Assembly: GCF_900323885.1 (NCBI RefSeq)
Contig: NZ_OOHJ01000018.1
Location: 2,901,001-2,965,000, forward strand
Length of the DNA stretch: 64,000 nt
Source of the DNA: [Actinomadura] parvosata subsp. kistnae
GTDB taxonomy: Bacteria; Actinomycetota; Actinomycetes; Streptosporangiales; Streptosporangiaceae
Reading direction: 5' to 3'
The position numbers were made by a program, and so were the translations under genes. The notes below the pieces were generated by a model. It did not search any database and was not told the origin of the DNA. It saw only the letters and a program-made list of their open reading frames with translations. Below, in pieces: positions 32,647 through 40,962 of the stretch (positions within the stretch are counted from its first letter, which is position 1; the number at the start of each line of letters is the position of its first letter).

Positions 32647-34832
32647 GCATCCCCCTTACTCACAGGCCCCTCCTGGGAGGCTTCTTCTCTGGCGCGTTGG
32701 GTGCCCCGCTGGAAGGCGGAGAACAGGTCGCGTACCTCGTCGGGAGAGCGTTCGGCCGGCTGCTCTGAGGCCGGCTGCTCAGAGGCCGGTTGCTCGGCGG
32801 CCGGCTCCGGCTCGCTCTCCTTGAGCTGGGGCGCCAGATTGGCCTGCCGCACCCGCCTCGGCAGCCCCGCGTGGGTGCCGGAGCTCACGACCGCGAGCGC
32901 CTTCTTCCTCGTACGGCTGGGCAGCGCGGCCTTGCCGTCACCGCCGGCCGCCTCCAGCGCGGACTGCTCGGTCACCAGGGAGCGCGGCACCAGCACGATG
33001 GCCGTGGTGCCGCCGAAGGGCGAGCGGCGCAGCAGCACCTTGATGCCGTGCCGCTGGGCCAGCGTGGCGACCACGAACAGGCCGAGCCGGTCGCTGTCGG
33101 CGAGGTCGAACTCGGGGGGCGCGGCGAGCAGCGCGTTGAAGCGCGCGTACTCGGTGGCCGGCAGCCCGAGCCCCTTGTCCTCCACCTCGATGGCGTAGCC
33201 GTTGCTCACCATGTCGCCGCGTACCTGGACGACGGTGTCGGGCGGCGAGTAGATGGTGGCGTTCTCGACCAGCTCGGACAGCAGGTGGGTGACGTCGGCG
33301 GCGGCGGTGCCCTCGATGGCGCCGGGCGGCATGGTCTCGACGGAGACCCTGGTGTAGTCCTCGATCTCGGCGACGGCGGCCCGGACGATGTCGATCACGG
33401 GCACCGGCTTGCGCCAGGCGCGTCCGGGCGCGGCGCCGGACAGCACGATGAGGCTCTCGGCGTGCCGCCGCATGCGCGTGGTGAGGTGGTCGAGGCGGAA
33501 CAGCTCTTCGAGCCGGTCGGGGTCGTGGGTGCGCCGCTGCATGGCGTCGAGCAGCGCGAGCTGGCGGTGCAGCAGGCCCTGCTTGCGCCGGGCGAGGTTG
33601 AGGAAGACCTGGCCGACGCCGTGCCGCAGCGCGGCCTGGCCGACGGCCGCCGTCACGGCGGTGTGCTGCACGTACCCGAAGGCCCTGGCCACGTCGGTGA
33701 TCTCCGCGGAACCGCTCACCTTGATCGCCTTGGCCTCCTTCCGTACGTCGACGTCCTCGCCCTTGCGCAGCCGCGCGACGATGTCGGGCAGCCGCCGCTG
33801 CGACAGCTCGACCGCGGCGGCGCGCAGCCCTGCCAGCTCTCCGGCCAGGCGACGACCGAAGCGTACAGAGATGATGATCGACGCGAGCACGGCGATCAAG
33901 CCGAGGCCGCCGGCGACGGCGATCTCGACGACGGTGCCGGTGGCGGCGTCGGAGGTGCGGGCGGCCAGGGTGTCGGAGGAGGTCTTGCCGAGGTCGTCGA
34001 GGCGGCCGGTGAGCTTGTCGACGGCGGCGTGCCAGCCGTCGGCGTCGGGGGGAGGCGTGCCGGTCTTGATGACCCGCGACTCCATGGTGGCGAAGGTGAG
34101 GAACGGCTCGGTGGCGAAGATCTGCTCGTACGGCCGGCGCAGGGTCACGTCGAGCCCGGCCAGGCCGCGCGAGTGCAGGAACTTCCTGGAGGCGGCGTAC
34201 TCGGTGAAGGCGGCCGTCTCCTGCGGGGTGAGCCGCCCGTCGGCGAGGGCACCGATGACGAGGGCGTGCTCCCTGGCGATGTACTCCCTGGCCATGCCCA
34301 TGGCCTGCAGCGACGACGCCTGCTGGAAGATCTCCAGGTCGGAGACGGTGATCAGGTGGTCGTAGAGCTGGAAGATCGCGTCGAGCACGCGGTTGTACTC
34401 GGTCAGCCCGGCCAGGCGGGAGCTGATGCCGTTGTCGATGTCCGACCGGATGAGGGCGAGCCTGTCGAGGGCCATGTTGAGGTTGTCGAGCGGCCGGCGC
34501 AGGTCGTCGCCGATGGCGCCGCCGGCGTCGGTGACGGCCTGCCGGAAGTCGGCGACGGACTTGTCGGTGCGGGCGCGCTGGCCGCCGAGCACCTCGGTGA
34601 GCTCACGCGTGGTGAGCGCCTCGGCGGAGCGGACGCGCTCGGCCTGGAGCTGTAGGCCCAGGTCGGTGGAGGTGACGCCGAGCGTGTCGTAGAGGGTGTT
34701 CGCGCGGAGCAGTGACTGGGCGTCGCCCATGGTGAGGTTGAGGACGAAACCCCAGAGCGCGCTCAGAGACAGGAGGGGTAGCAGCAGCAATAAAAAGATC
34801 TTGAACCGAATTGACCGGTTTCGCGAGCCCAT
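32643..34832 (-). CDS. Conservon sensor kinase-like protein (CvnA type)
   Basis: A 729-aa protein with the same plan as the plus-strand CvnA. Helix 1 follows SIRFKIFLLLLLPLL, then a NIT-like sensor, helix 2 at about 310-330 and HAMP. The kinase core has LDHLTTRMRRHAESLIVLSG near 447 and the N-box ELVENATIYS near 520. The C-terminal tail has EQPAS repeats and ends with RSPDEVRDLFSAFQ. ATG 34832 has AGAGG upstream; the frame is open a further 63 bp. It is first in a coupled cvnABCD operon. Confidence 0.93.
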   Translation of the reverse strand: MGSRNRSIRFKIFLLLLLPLLSLSALWGFVLNLTMGDAQSLLRANTLYDTLGVTSTDLGLQLQAERVRSAEALTTRELTEVLGGQRARTDKSVADFRQAVTDAGGAIGDDLRRPLDNLNMALDRLALIRSDIDNGISSRLAGLTEYNRVLDAIFQLYDHLITVSDLEIFQQASSLQAMGMAREYIAREHALVIGALADGRLTPQETAAFTEYAASRKFLHSRGLAGLDVTLRRPYEQIFATEPFLTFATMESRVIKTGTPPPDADGWHAAVDKLTGRLDDLGKTSSDTLAARTSDAATGTVVEIAVAGGLGLIAVLASIIISVRFGRRLAGELAGLRAAAVELSQRRLPDIVARLRKGEDVDVRKEAKAIKVSGSAEITDVARAFGYVQHTAVTAAVGQAALRHGVGQVFLNLARRKQGLLHRQLALLDAMQRRTHDPDRLEELFRLDHLTTRMRRHAESLIVLSGAAPGRAWRKPVPVIDIVRAAVAEIEDYTRVSVETMPPGAIEGTAAADVTHLLSELVENATIYSPPDTVVQVRGDMVSNGYAIEVEDKGLGLPATEYARFNALLAAPPEFDLADSDRLGLFVVATLAQRHGIKVLLRRSPFGGTTAIVLVPRSLVTEQSALEAAGGDGKAALPSRTRKKALAVVSSGTHAGLPRRVRQANLAPQLKESEPEPAAEQPASEQPASEQPAERSPDEVRDLFSAFQRGTQRAREEASQEGPVSKGDA

Positions 34833-34954
34833 GTCCCAACCTCTAGTCGGGGGCATTTCCACACCTTGTGTAAATACACCTCCGGAAGATCGCACAGGAG
34901 ACTAGCACCGATTATGCTTCCGGCGCAGTGGGAGGAAGACGTTCATTACCGGGA

Positions 34955-35815
34955 TTATTGGGACAAGATCCCCCGATCCCGGCGTCCTGGGGCCAGAGTC
35001 GCCCACAGCCACCCGAGCGCCACCAGCGAGATCACGATGAGTCCCGCCCAGTTGAGCAGCGTGTACACGTGCACCTGCCACTGCGTCACGTGCGGCACCC
35101 GGCCGATGCGCAGCAGCTCGAACTGCCACGGCCGCCCCGTCAGCACCAGCGTGATCGCGATCGCGATGGCGCTCATCGAGTCCCACAGCGCGTGCAGCAG
35201 CGAGACGCCCAGATAGGTCAGCACCACCGGCCCCGTCACCAGCCCGCCCGCCCGGAACAGCGCCCCGCCCGCGATCGCCGTCCACAGGCCGTGCCCGACC
35301 GGGGTCAGGATGCCGCGCAGCACCTCCGTCTCGACGAGCTGCGACAGCGACAGCCCGTCGGCGGTGAACAGGGCGTTGAAGGCGTACCCGGCGCTCTCGA
35401 ACGCGGCGAAGCCGAACCCGACGGTCGCGCCCAGCACCACGCCGTCCCTGGTCGCGCGCCTGACCACGTGCCGGGTGACGAAGATCAGGGCGGCCAGCTT
35501 GACGCCCTCCTCGATCAGGCCGACCAGCACGTACATAATGATCGAGGGCCGCAGCAGCCAGCTCTCCAGCAGCGACGCGCCGAGCACCCCCAGCACGCCG
35601 CCCACCACGAACGCCACGAACATGCGCTCGACCGTCACCTCGGGCGAGCGCGCCCGCCCGTACGCCCACACCACGAACGTCACCGGCACCAGGAAGCTGC
35701 CGAACAGCACCACCGTCGGCACCAGGTTCGAGTTGCCCGTCCAGCCCGTCACGACCACCGTGGCCAGCCACAGCACCAGCCCCGTCACGAAGACCCTTAG
35801 CCACACCGCCCTCAT
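34955..35815 (-). CDS. PrsW-family intramembrane metalloprotease
   Basis: A 286-aa protein with about eight hydrophobic helices. The family motif EEGVK lies in LVGLIEEGVKLAALIFV at about residue 100, with later metal-site motifs GHGLWTAIAG and LLHALWDS. PrsW proteins cleave anti-sigma factors or other membrane proteins, but no anti-sigma gene is adjacent. It is codirectional with and 60 bp from the conservon operon start, and 37 bp from the upstream oxidoreductase end. Confidence 0.85.
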   Translation of the reverse strand: MRAVWLRVFVTGLVLWLATVVVTGWTGNSNLVPTVVLFGSFLVPVTFVVWAYGRARSPEVTVERMFVAFVVGGVLGVLGASLLESWLLRPSIIMYVLVGLIEEGVKLAALIFVTRHVVRRATRDGVVLGATVGFGFAAFESAGYAFNALFTADGLSLSQLVETEVLRGILTPVGHGLWTAIAGGALFRAGGLVTGPVVLTYLGVSLLHALWDSMSAIAIAITLVLTGRPWQFELLRIGRVPHVTQWQVHVYTLLNWAGLIVISLVALGWLWATLAPGRRDRGILSQ

Positions 35816-35852
35816 CGCGCGGCCTCCCCGGCCGCCCGCGGCCCTTCTGCTC

Positions 35853-37397
35853 TCATGGCGCCAGCTCCTCGACCGCCCGCAGCGCCGCCTTGAGCGCCGC
35901 CTCGCCGCGGGCCGCCGGCTCGGCGTCGGAGCCCGCGATCGCGATCCTGCCGAACGGCCCGCGCGCCGCCTCCGACGGGAACGGCCCGTCCGGGTAGAAC
36001 GCGTGCCACGGCCGGCCGTACTCGGGGGCCAGCGCGTGCCCCCACCGGTGGATCGTGATCGCCGCGATGCCGCCGCCCGGATCGAAGCCCGCCGGGCCGA
36101 GCAGCCGGGCGAGCTGGCCGCGTACGCTGTGCTCCAGCGTCTCGTACGGCGTCATGAGCAGCTCCCTCCTGCCCGCCACGGACCCGGCGGCCGGCCCCAG
36201 CTCCGAGCGGCACGGCGTGGCCCGCATCCGCACGGTGTCCGGCGGCGTGAACGCGGTCGCGCACCAGTACGCGCCCGTCCACCGCACGCTCCGCACGCCG
36301 AGCCGCCGCCAGGCGCCCGGGTCGCGCAGCCGTACGGTGGCCTCCAGCAGCGGCACCCGCGCCGCCTGCCGCAGCGCCCGCCGCCGCTCCGCCGGCAGGC
36401 CGGGCACCAGGTACGGCACCACGGCGCTCCAGCACGCGAGGATCACCGCCCCGGCCTCCACGGTACGCACCTGGTGGCCGTCGAAGTAGGCCACGGTCGC
36501 GGACGCCGGGCCGTTGGACACGGAGACGACCGGGCTGCCGGTCCGCGTCCGCGCCCGCCCGTCCAGCGCGGGGGCGGCGGTCGCGGGCGGGCGCCCGTGC
36601 CAGTGCCGCCGCACGGTCGGCGAGTTGTACCGGGACGGCTCCGCCCTGCTGAGCCCCAGCCCCGCGAACCCCGGATAGCCGGTGCCCCAGGCGTCGATCG
36701 CGCCGAACGCCCGCGCGTCGTACCCCCACTCGGCCGACGGCATCGTCCGGCAGAACCGCTCCGCGTCGGGATGCGCCCCGCACGCCTCGCGCAGGAACGC
36801 CGAGTACGTCAGCCCGGCCAGCCGCTCCAGCCGGCCCTCGGCCGTCGTCCCGGGGAACCAGTCGGGCGGGTCCTCGTGCAGCGCGCGCAGGTCCCGGCGG
36901 GCGCGGCGGGCGATCGGCAGCCGGTCGATCCAGCCGGGGGCGGCAATCGAGACCAGGGTGTCGGCGCCGAAGCTCTCCTCGTCGCACATGACCGCGTCGA
37001 AGCCGGCCGTCTCCCAGGTGCCGGGCTCGTCCAGGGTCTCGTGCTGGTCGAGGGTCTCGTGGTTGTCGAGGAGCAGGACGCTCGCCGCGGGGTGGCGGCG
37101 CAGCCACTCGGCCGCCGCGCCGCGCCCGCCGCGCCCCGCGCCGACCACGACGAGGTCGTAGCTCTCGCCCGTGGGGACGGCGGGGCCCGCGTGCGCCCAG
37201 AACCGGCCGTCCCGCAGCGCGTGCGGCACGCTGAGCGCCCAACTGGTGTCCCCGCGTACCGTGAGCGGGCCCGGCGGGTCCAGGAGCTTGGGGGCCGCGC
37301 TGCCGGCCCCGGCCACGCAGCTGACGGCGATGCCGTCGAAGAAGTCCCGGCGGGTCATGGGGACGTCCATCCCGAGTGCGCGCGGAGTGAGGCTCAT
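35853..37397 (-). CDS. FAD-dependent oxidoreductase with Tat-like leader
   Basis: A 514-aa flavoprotein. TRRDFFDGIAVSCVAGAGSA at about residues 15-34 looks like a twin-arginine leader. The dinucleotide-binding fold is VVVGAGRGGRGAAAEW (about 83-98). The closing FAD motif is GRIAIAGSDAEPAARGE. It resembles spermidine-dehydrogenase/amine-oxidase-like proteins, but the substrate is unknown. An in-frame 18-bp duplication (37030-37065) repeats HETLD just after the first flavin-binding strand. Confidence 0.75.
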   Translation of the reverse strand: MSLTPRALGMDVPMTRRDFFDGIAVSCVAGAGSAAPKLLDPPGPLTVRGDTSWALSVPHALRDGRFWAHAGPAVPTGESYDLVVVGAGRGGRGAAAEWLRRHPAASVLLLDNHETLDQHETLDEPGTWETAGFDAVMCDEESFGADTLVSIAAPGWIDRLPIARRARRDLRALHEDPPDWFPGTTAEGRLERLAGLTYSAFLREACGAHPDAERFCRTMPSAEWGYDARAFGAIDAWGTGYPGFAGLGLSRAEPSRYNSPTVRRHWHGRPPATAAPALDGRARTRTGSPVVSVSNGPASATVAYFDGHQVRTVEAGAVILACWSAVVPYLVPGLPAERRRALRQAARVPLLEATVRLRDPGAWRRLGVRSVRWTGAYWCATAFTPPDTVRMRATPCRSELGPAAGSVAGRRELLMTPYETLEHSVRGQLARLLGPAGFDPGGGIAAITIHRWGHALAPEYGRPWHAFYPDGPFPSEAARGPFGRIAIAGSDAEPAARGEAALKAALRAVEELAP

Positions 37398-37646
37398 GCC
37401 GCGATCATCAGCAGCCGGGAGAAAAGCCGCATCGGGACGCGCAGGGCCCGGGAAACATTTTGCCCGCCCTATTACCGGGAGGCCGATTCAGTGGGCCGGA
37501 CCGCCTTCGCCCGCATCGTCCCAGGTAGTAGTGGTGGCGATGCTTGTCAAAACGCTGATTCCGGCAAATAGCGACGTTACTCTCTCTCGCGCACCGGGCT
37601 TCCTCTAGCGTTTTGACCAATGTCCATGCAGTGAAATGGAGCGGCC

Positions 37647-38321
37647 ATGCATAAAGCCATTCCCGGCATATTTCTGAGCACTCTGGTCATCGCCGGGTGC
37701 TCCTCGGCCGAAGAGCCCAAGGCGCCCGCCGCCTCGGCGCCGCCCGCCCAGACCTCCGCCGCCGGCGCCAAGCTGCGGGCCGCGCTGCTGCCCGTGCCGA
37801 AGGGCATGAGCGTCGCGTACGGGCCGGAGACCGGCGAGTTCGGCACGCTCAAGTCCACCCAGCAGGGGCTTGAAGCGGTGCGCAAGGCCAGGGCGGAGCA
37901 CCCCGAGTGCGCGGGCGCCGCCCAGCTCGACGCGGCCAAGCCCGAGGTCGCCAAGTCGCCCGCCGCGGTCGTCGCCTTCTCCGCGGCCCGCGGCTCCATC
38001 ACCCAGGCCGTGGTCTCGCTGCCCAAGGCCGCCTTCCCCGAGCCGCTGCCCAAGCAGTGCACCGACTACACGGCCGACGTCGGCGGCACGAAGGTCACGT
38101 ACAAGACGAAGACCCTCGACATGCCCACCAAGGGCGACCAGTCGCGGGCCTACCTGACGACGGCGGCGGGCGGCAAGAACAACGCGCAGATCGGCTCGGT
38201 CATGATCCGGCGGGGGACCGTGATCATGAGCATGCTGGTCGTCGGGCAGCGGGTCAAGCCGCAGGGCCTGTACGAGCTGGCGAACCTGGCCGACCAGAAC
38301 CTCGCCCGGGTCACGCGATAA
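37647..38321 (+). CDS. Lipoprotein of unknown function
   Basis: A 224-aa exported lipoprotein. The signal has a lipobox VIAGC (Cys18) followed by a Ser/Ala/Pro-rich linker. The 180-residue soluble domain holds two cysteines (in HPECAG and KQCTDY) that could form a disulfide. The overall pattern resembles actinobacterial DUF5642/sensor-like lipoproteins, which is a weak resemblance only. It has its own promoter region in the 250-bp gap upstream. Confidence 0.75.
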   Translation: MHKAIPGIFLSTLVIAGCSSAEEPKAPAASAPPAQTSAAGAKLRAALLPVPKGMSVAYGPETGEFGTLKSTQQGLEAVRKARAEHPECAGAAQLDAAKPEVAKSPAAVVAFSAARGSITQAVVSLPKAAFPEPLPKQCTDYTADVGGTKVTYKTKTLDMPTKGDQSRAYLTTAAGGKNNAQIGSVMIRRGTVIMSMLVVGQRVKPQGLYELANLADQNLARVTR

Positions 38322-38411
38322 ACTTCGCGATCTTTGGAAGTGACGGAGGCGGCTCCGCGGCCCTTGTTAACGTCCCGAGCGTTGATCAGGACCGACATCT
38401 CAGGGGGAAAC

Positions 38412-38888
38412 ATGATCGTTCGCCGAGCCGCCGCCCTCCTGGCCGGTTGCGCCGCGAGCCTCACGCTGGCCGTGCCCGCCGCCCAGGCCGCCACCGTGCC
38501 GACCGCGGACCTGGTGCGCTACTACAGCGGCGCCAAGCACTGGAGCACCACCGGCGAGGCGCCCGGCGGCCGGTACAAGCCGGAGGGGCACGTCACGATC
38601 CTGGCCGGCCGCGTCCCCGGCGCGATCCCGCTGTACGGCTGCATGGCCGGGCACGCCAAGCTGGACCAGTTCCTCAGCCTGCGGCGTGACTGCGAGGGCG
38701 AGAACAACACGTACCTGCGGCTGGAGGGCTACCTCTACGCCAAGCCCACGGCCGGCTTCACCCGCCCCATCTACCGCTGCCACTGGGCCGCGGCCGACAG
38801 CCACTTCTACTCGATCAAGGCCGACTGCGAGAACACGCCCACGACCAAGGTGACGGCCGAGGGCCGCCTCGGGTACGTCAGGGGCTAG
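38412..38888 (+). CDS. Secreted DUF5648-like hypothetical protein
   Basis: A 158-aa protein with a signal peptide (about residues 1-27, ending PAAQA). The mature part contains LVRYYSGAKHWSTTGEAPGG, then two similar units with 'RPIYRCHWAAADSHFYSIKADCE'-type text spread over the domain. It resembles the secreted repeat domains that read 'YrcxxxxxHFyt' (DUF5648-like). The start is ATG 38412 with GGGGG upstream. Its TAG stop (38886-38888) is within the CTAG target site of the IS982 element. Confidence 0.7.
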   Translation: MIVRRAAALLAGCAASLTLAVPAAQAATVPTADLVRYYSGAKHWSTTGEAPGGRYKPEGHVTILAGRVPGAIPLYGCMAGHAKLDQFLSLRRDCEGENNTYLRLEGYLYAKPTAGFTRPIYRCHWAAADSHFYSIKADCENTPTTKVTAEGRLGYVRG

Positions 38889-39870
38889 ATCGCTGATGTG
38901 AAAATTGGTGATCGGCTGCAGGCATGACGAAGGACGTCCATGGTCGGTGTGTGAAGACTGACTTGGACGCCCTTCTAACCGCACTCTACGTGCATCTGGA
39001 CGATCACGTGATGCCTTCGCAGGGCCGGCCTCGCGGGCGGGGCCGGCCGCCGGTGCTGACCCCGGCCGAGGCGGTGGTCGTGGCAGTGGCGCAAGTGCTG
39101 CTGCGGTGTGACGACGAACGCCGCTGGATGCGGATGGCGGCCGGCCGGATCGGGCATCTGTTCCCCAGACTGCCGTCCCAGTCGCAGTACAACCGGCAAC
39201 TGCGTGCGCTGGGGCCGGCTATGTCGGCGGCGGCGTTGTGGCTGGCACGCCAGGTCCCCACCTGGCACGAGCCTTTGCGACTGATGGACGGCACCCCGAT
39301 CCGCTGCGGCGCCTCGCGGGTGACGGTCAACAGATCGCACCTGGGTGAGATCGCCGGATACGGCATGGACAAGTCCCACCACGCCTTCTACTGGGGTGCC
39401 AAGCTGATGCTGATCACTACCGCTGACGGCGCGGTGACCGGCTTCAGCCTGGCCCACCCCAAAGAGCTCGACGAACGCAAGCAGGCCCTGCACCTGCTGC
39501 ACGTCCACCAGATAGCCGGCGGTCCATGCCCGATCGTGTGCGACAAGGGATTCGCCGGAGCCGGCATCGAGAAGGCCGCCGCCGATCTGGGCCACCTCCT
39601 GATCCGGCCGGCCCGCGAAGACGAGCCTGCACGCACCCTGCCGTTTCCCGGCTGGCTGCGCCAGCGCATCGAGGCGATCATCTGGACGCTGAAGAACCAG
39701 CTCGGCCTCGAACGTCACAACGCCCGCCATCCAGACGGCCTCTGGGCACGCATCAGCCAACGCGTCCTCGCCCTCAACGCCGCAATCTGGCACAACTGGA
39801 ACACTGACGCACCGGTGAAACGGTCACTGACCGCCTATGACCACTAACCAAATTCACATCAGCGATCTAG
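38885..39870 (+). mobile_element. IS982-family insertion sequence with 4-bp target duplication
   Basis: The element spans 38889-39866 (978 bp). Its ends are inverted: ATCGCTGATGTGAA from 38889 inward matches the reverse complement of the right end, and an ATTGGT/TTTGGT stretch continues after a one-base gap. It is flanked by CTAG at 38885-38888 and 39867-39870. Left CTAG supplies the stop of the secreted-protein gene; right CTAG supplies the stop of the opposing regulator. Both neighbours are intact. Confidence 0.9.
38951..39847 (+). CDS. IS982-family transposase
   Basis: A 298-aa DDE transposase. Catalytic residues are visible in LRLMDGTPI (D), IVCDKGFAG (D) and RIEAIIWTLKNQ (E). The start KTDLDALLTALYVHLDDHV and the phrase GRPPVLTPAEAVVVAVAQVL are IS982 hallmarks. 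I prefer GTG 38951, where family homology begins; ATG 38924 is in frame. The reading frame is full length, so the element is potentially active. Confidence 0.92.
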   Translation: MKTDLDALLTALYVHLDDHVMPSQGRPRGRGRPPVLTPAEAVVVAVAQVLLRCDDERRWMRMAAGRIGHLFPRLPSQSQYNRQLRALGPAMSAAALWLARQVPTWHEPLRLMDGTPIRCGASRVTVNRSHLGEIAGYGMDKSHHAFYWGAKLMLITTADGAVTGFSLAHPKELDERKQALHLLHVHQIAGGPCPIVCDKGFAGAGIEKAAADLGHLLIRPAREDEPARTLPFPGWLRQRIEAIIWTLKNQLGLERHNARHPDGLWARISQRVLALNAAIWHNWNTDAPVKRSLTAYDH

Positions 39871-40844
39871 CCGGCGGCCGCGTACAGGTCCACGAGGACG
39901 GACGCGCGGGGCGTCCGGAACACGTGGATCTCCCTGCCGTCGCGCCGCCGCGTGATCAGGCCGGCCTGCTCCAGCCAGTTGCAGTGGTAGGTGACCACGT
40001 TCGGGGCGTGCTTGACGCGCCTGGCCAGCGCGCCCATCGTCAGCGGGCGCTCCAGGCTGGTCAGGATCGCCGAGCGCACGTCCCCGACGAGGATCTCCAG
40101 GCGGTCGTCGCGGTCCTTCCCGCCGGGCTCGCCCATCTCCGTGCCGGGCAGCGGGTAGCCGATCCAGACGGCGTCGGGGCCGTCGAGGCGGGCGATGAGC
40201 GCGTTCGGGCCCGCCAGCATCGGCATCAGCACCAGGCCGCGGGAGCCGATCGAGAAGCGCTCGGGCTCGAAGTCGGGGAAGCTGAGCGTGTCGTCGCTGA
40301 AGCTGCAGTTGGCGTGCAGGTCGTTCAGCACCACGTCCAGCGACCGGCGGGCGGCGGCCACCGCGACCCGCTCCACCTCGCGCTCGAACAGCGGCCTGGC
40401 CTTCGCCCAGATCGGGCGCATCGCCGCCCACGCCGCCTCCACGAGGTCGGCGTAGCCGTGCAGCCAGCGGTTCGGGTCCTTCAGCGCCGGGTGCCAGTGC
40501 TCGGGGGGACGGCCGTCGGTGATCGTGTCCAGCTCTTCCAGGAGGGCGTCGGGTGGCAGGTCGCGCAGCATCTCGACCTGCGTCGGCACGTCGAGGTCGC
40601 GGGTGAACTCGCCGGGCAGCACCAGGTCGGGCAGCACGCTGAAACCCGGAGTGGCCAGGGAGCGGACGACCATCTGGTCGGGGATCTCGGCGGCCGAGCG
40701 CACCAGGCGGCGCCACGGCTCGGGGGCGCCCCGCGTTCGGCCTGACAGGGCGTCCGTGATCAGGGCGAGCATCGACAGGCCCGGTGTCAGCGTCACCGAC
40801 ACCGGGATACGGTCAAGCCGTTCGATGACCAGGCTCGTACGCAT
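39867..40844 (-). CDS. ArsR-like HTH regulator with a large N-terminal domain
   Basis: A 325-aa protein. The last 80 residues form a winged helix of the ArsR kind: LTMGALARRVKHAPNVVTYH, then a wing RRRDGREIHVFRTPR. The 230-residue N-terminal part is a sensor-like domain common in actinobacterial regulators, with no recognised ligand. Its stop lies in the right CTAG of the IS982 insertion. No obvious target gene is adjacent; it may autoregulate. Confidence 0.75.
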   Translation of the reverse strand: MRTSLVIERLDRIPVSVTLTPGLSMLALITDALSGRTRGAPEPWRRLVRSAAEIPDQMVVRSLATPGFSVLPDLVLPGEFTRDLDVPTQVEMLRDLPPDALLEELDTITDGRPPEHWHPALKDPNRWLHGYADLVEAAWAAMRPIWAKARPLFEREVERVAVAAARRSLDVVLNDLHANCSFSDDTLSFPDFEPERFSIGSRGLVLMPMLAGPNALIARLDGPDAVWIGYPLPGTEMGEPGGKDRDDRLEILVGDVRSAILTSLERPLTMGALARRVKHAPNVVTYHCNWLEQAGLITRRRDGREIHVFRTPRASVLVDLYAAAG

Positions 40845-40962
40845 GTCCGCCTATAACCCCATGTGTCCCTTTGGTCACACGACACTATAGCCGCGACCAC
40901 CGTCGCGTCCCGGGCGCGACGGCTCGCGTCCTTCAGGGGGCGCGGGTCCCGCGCCGGTCGTC

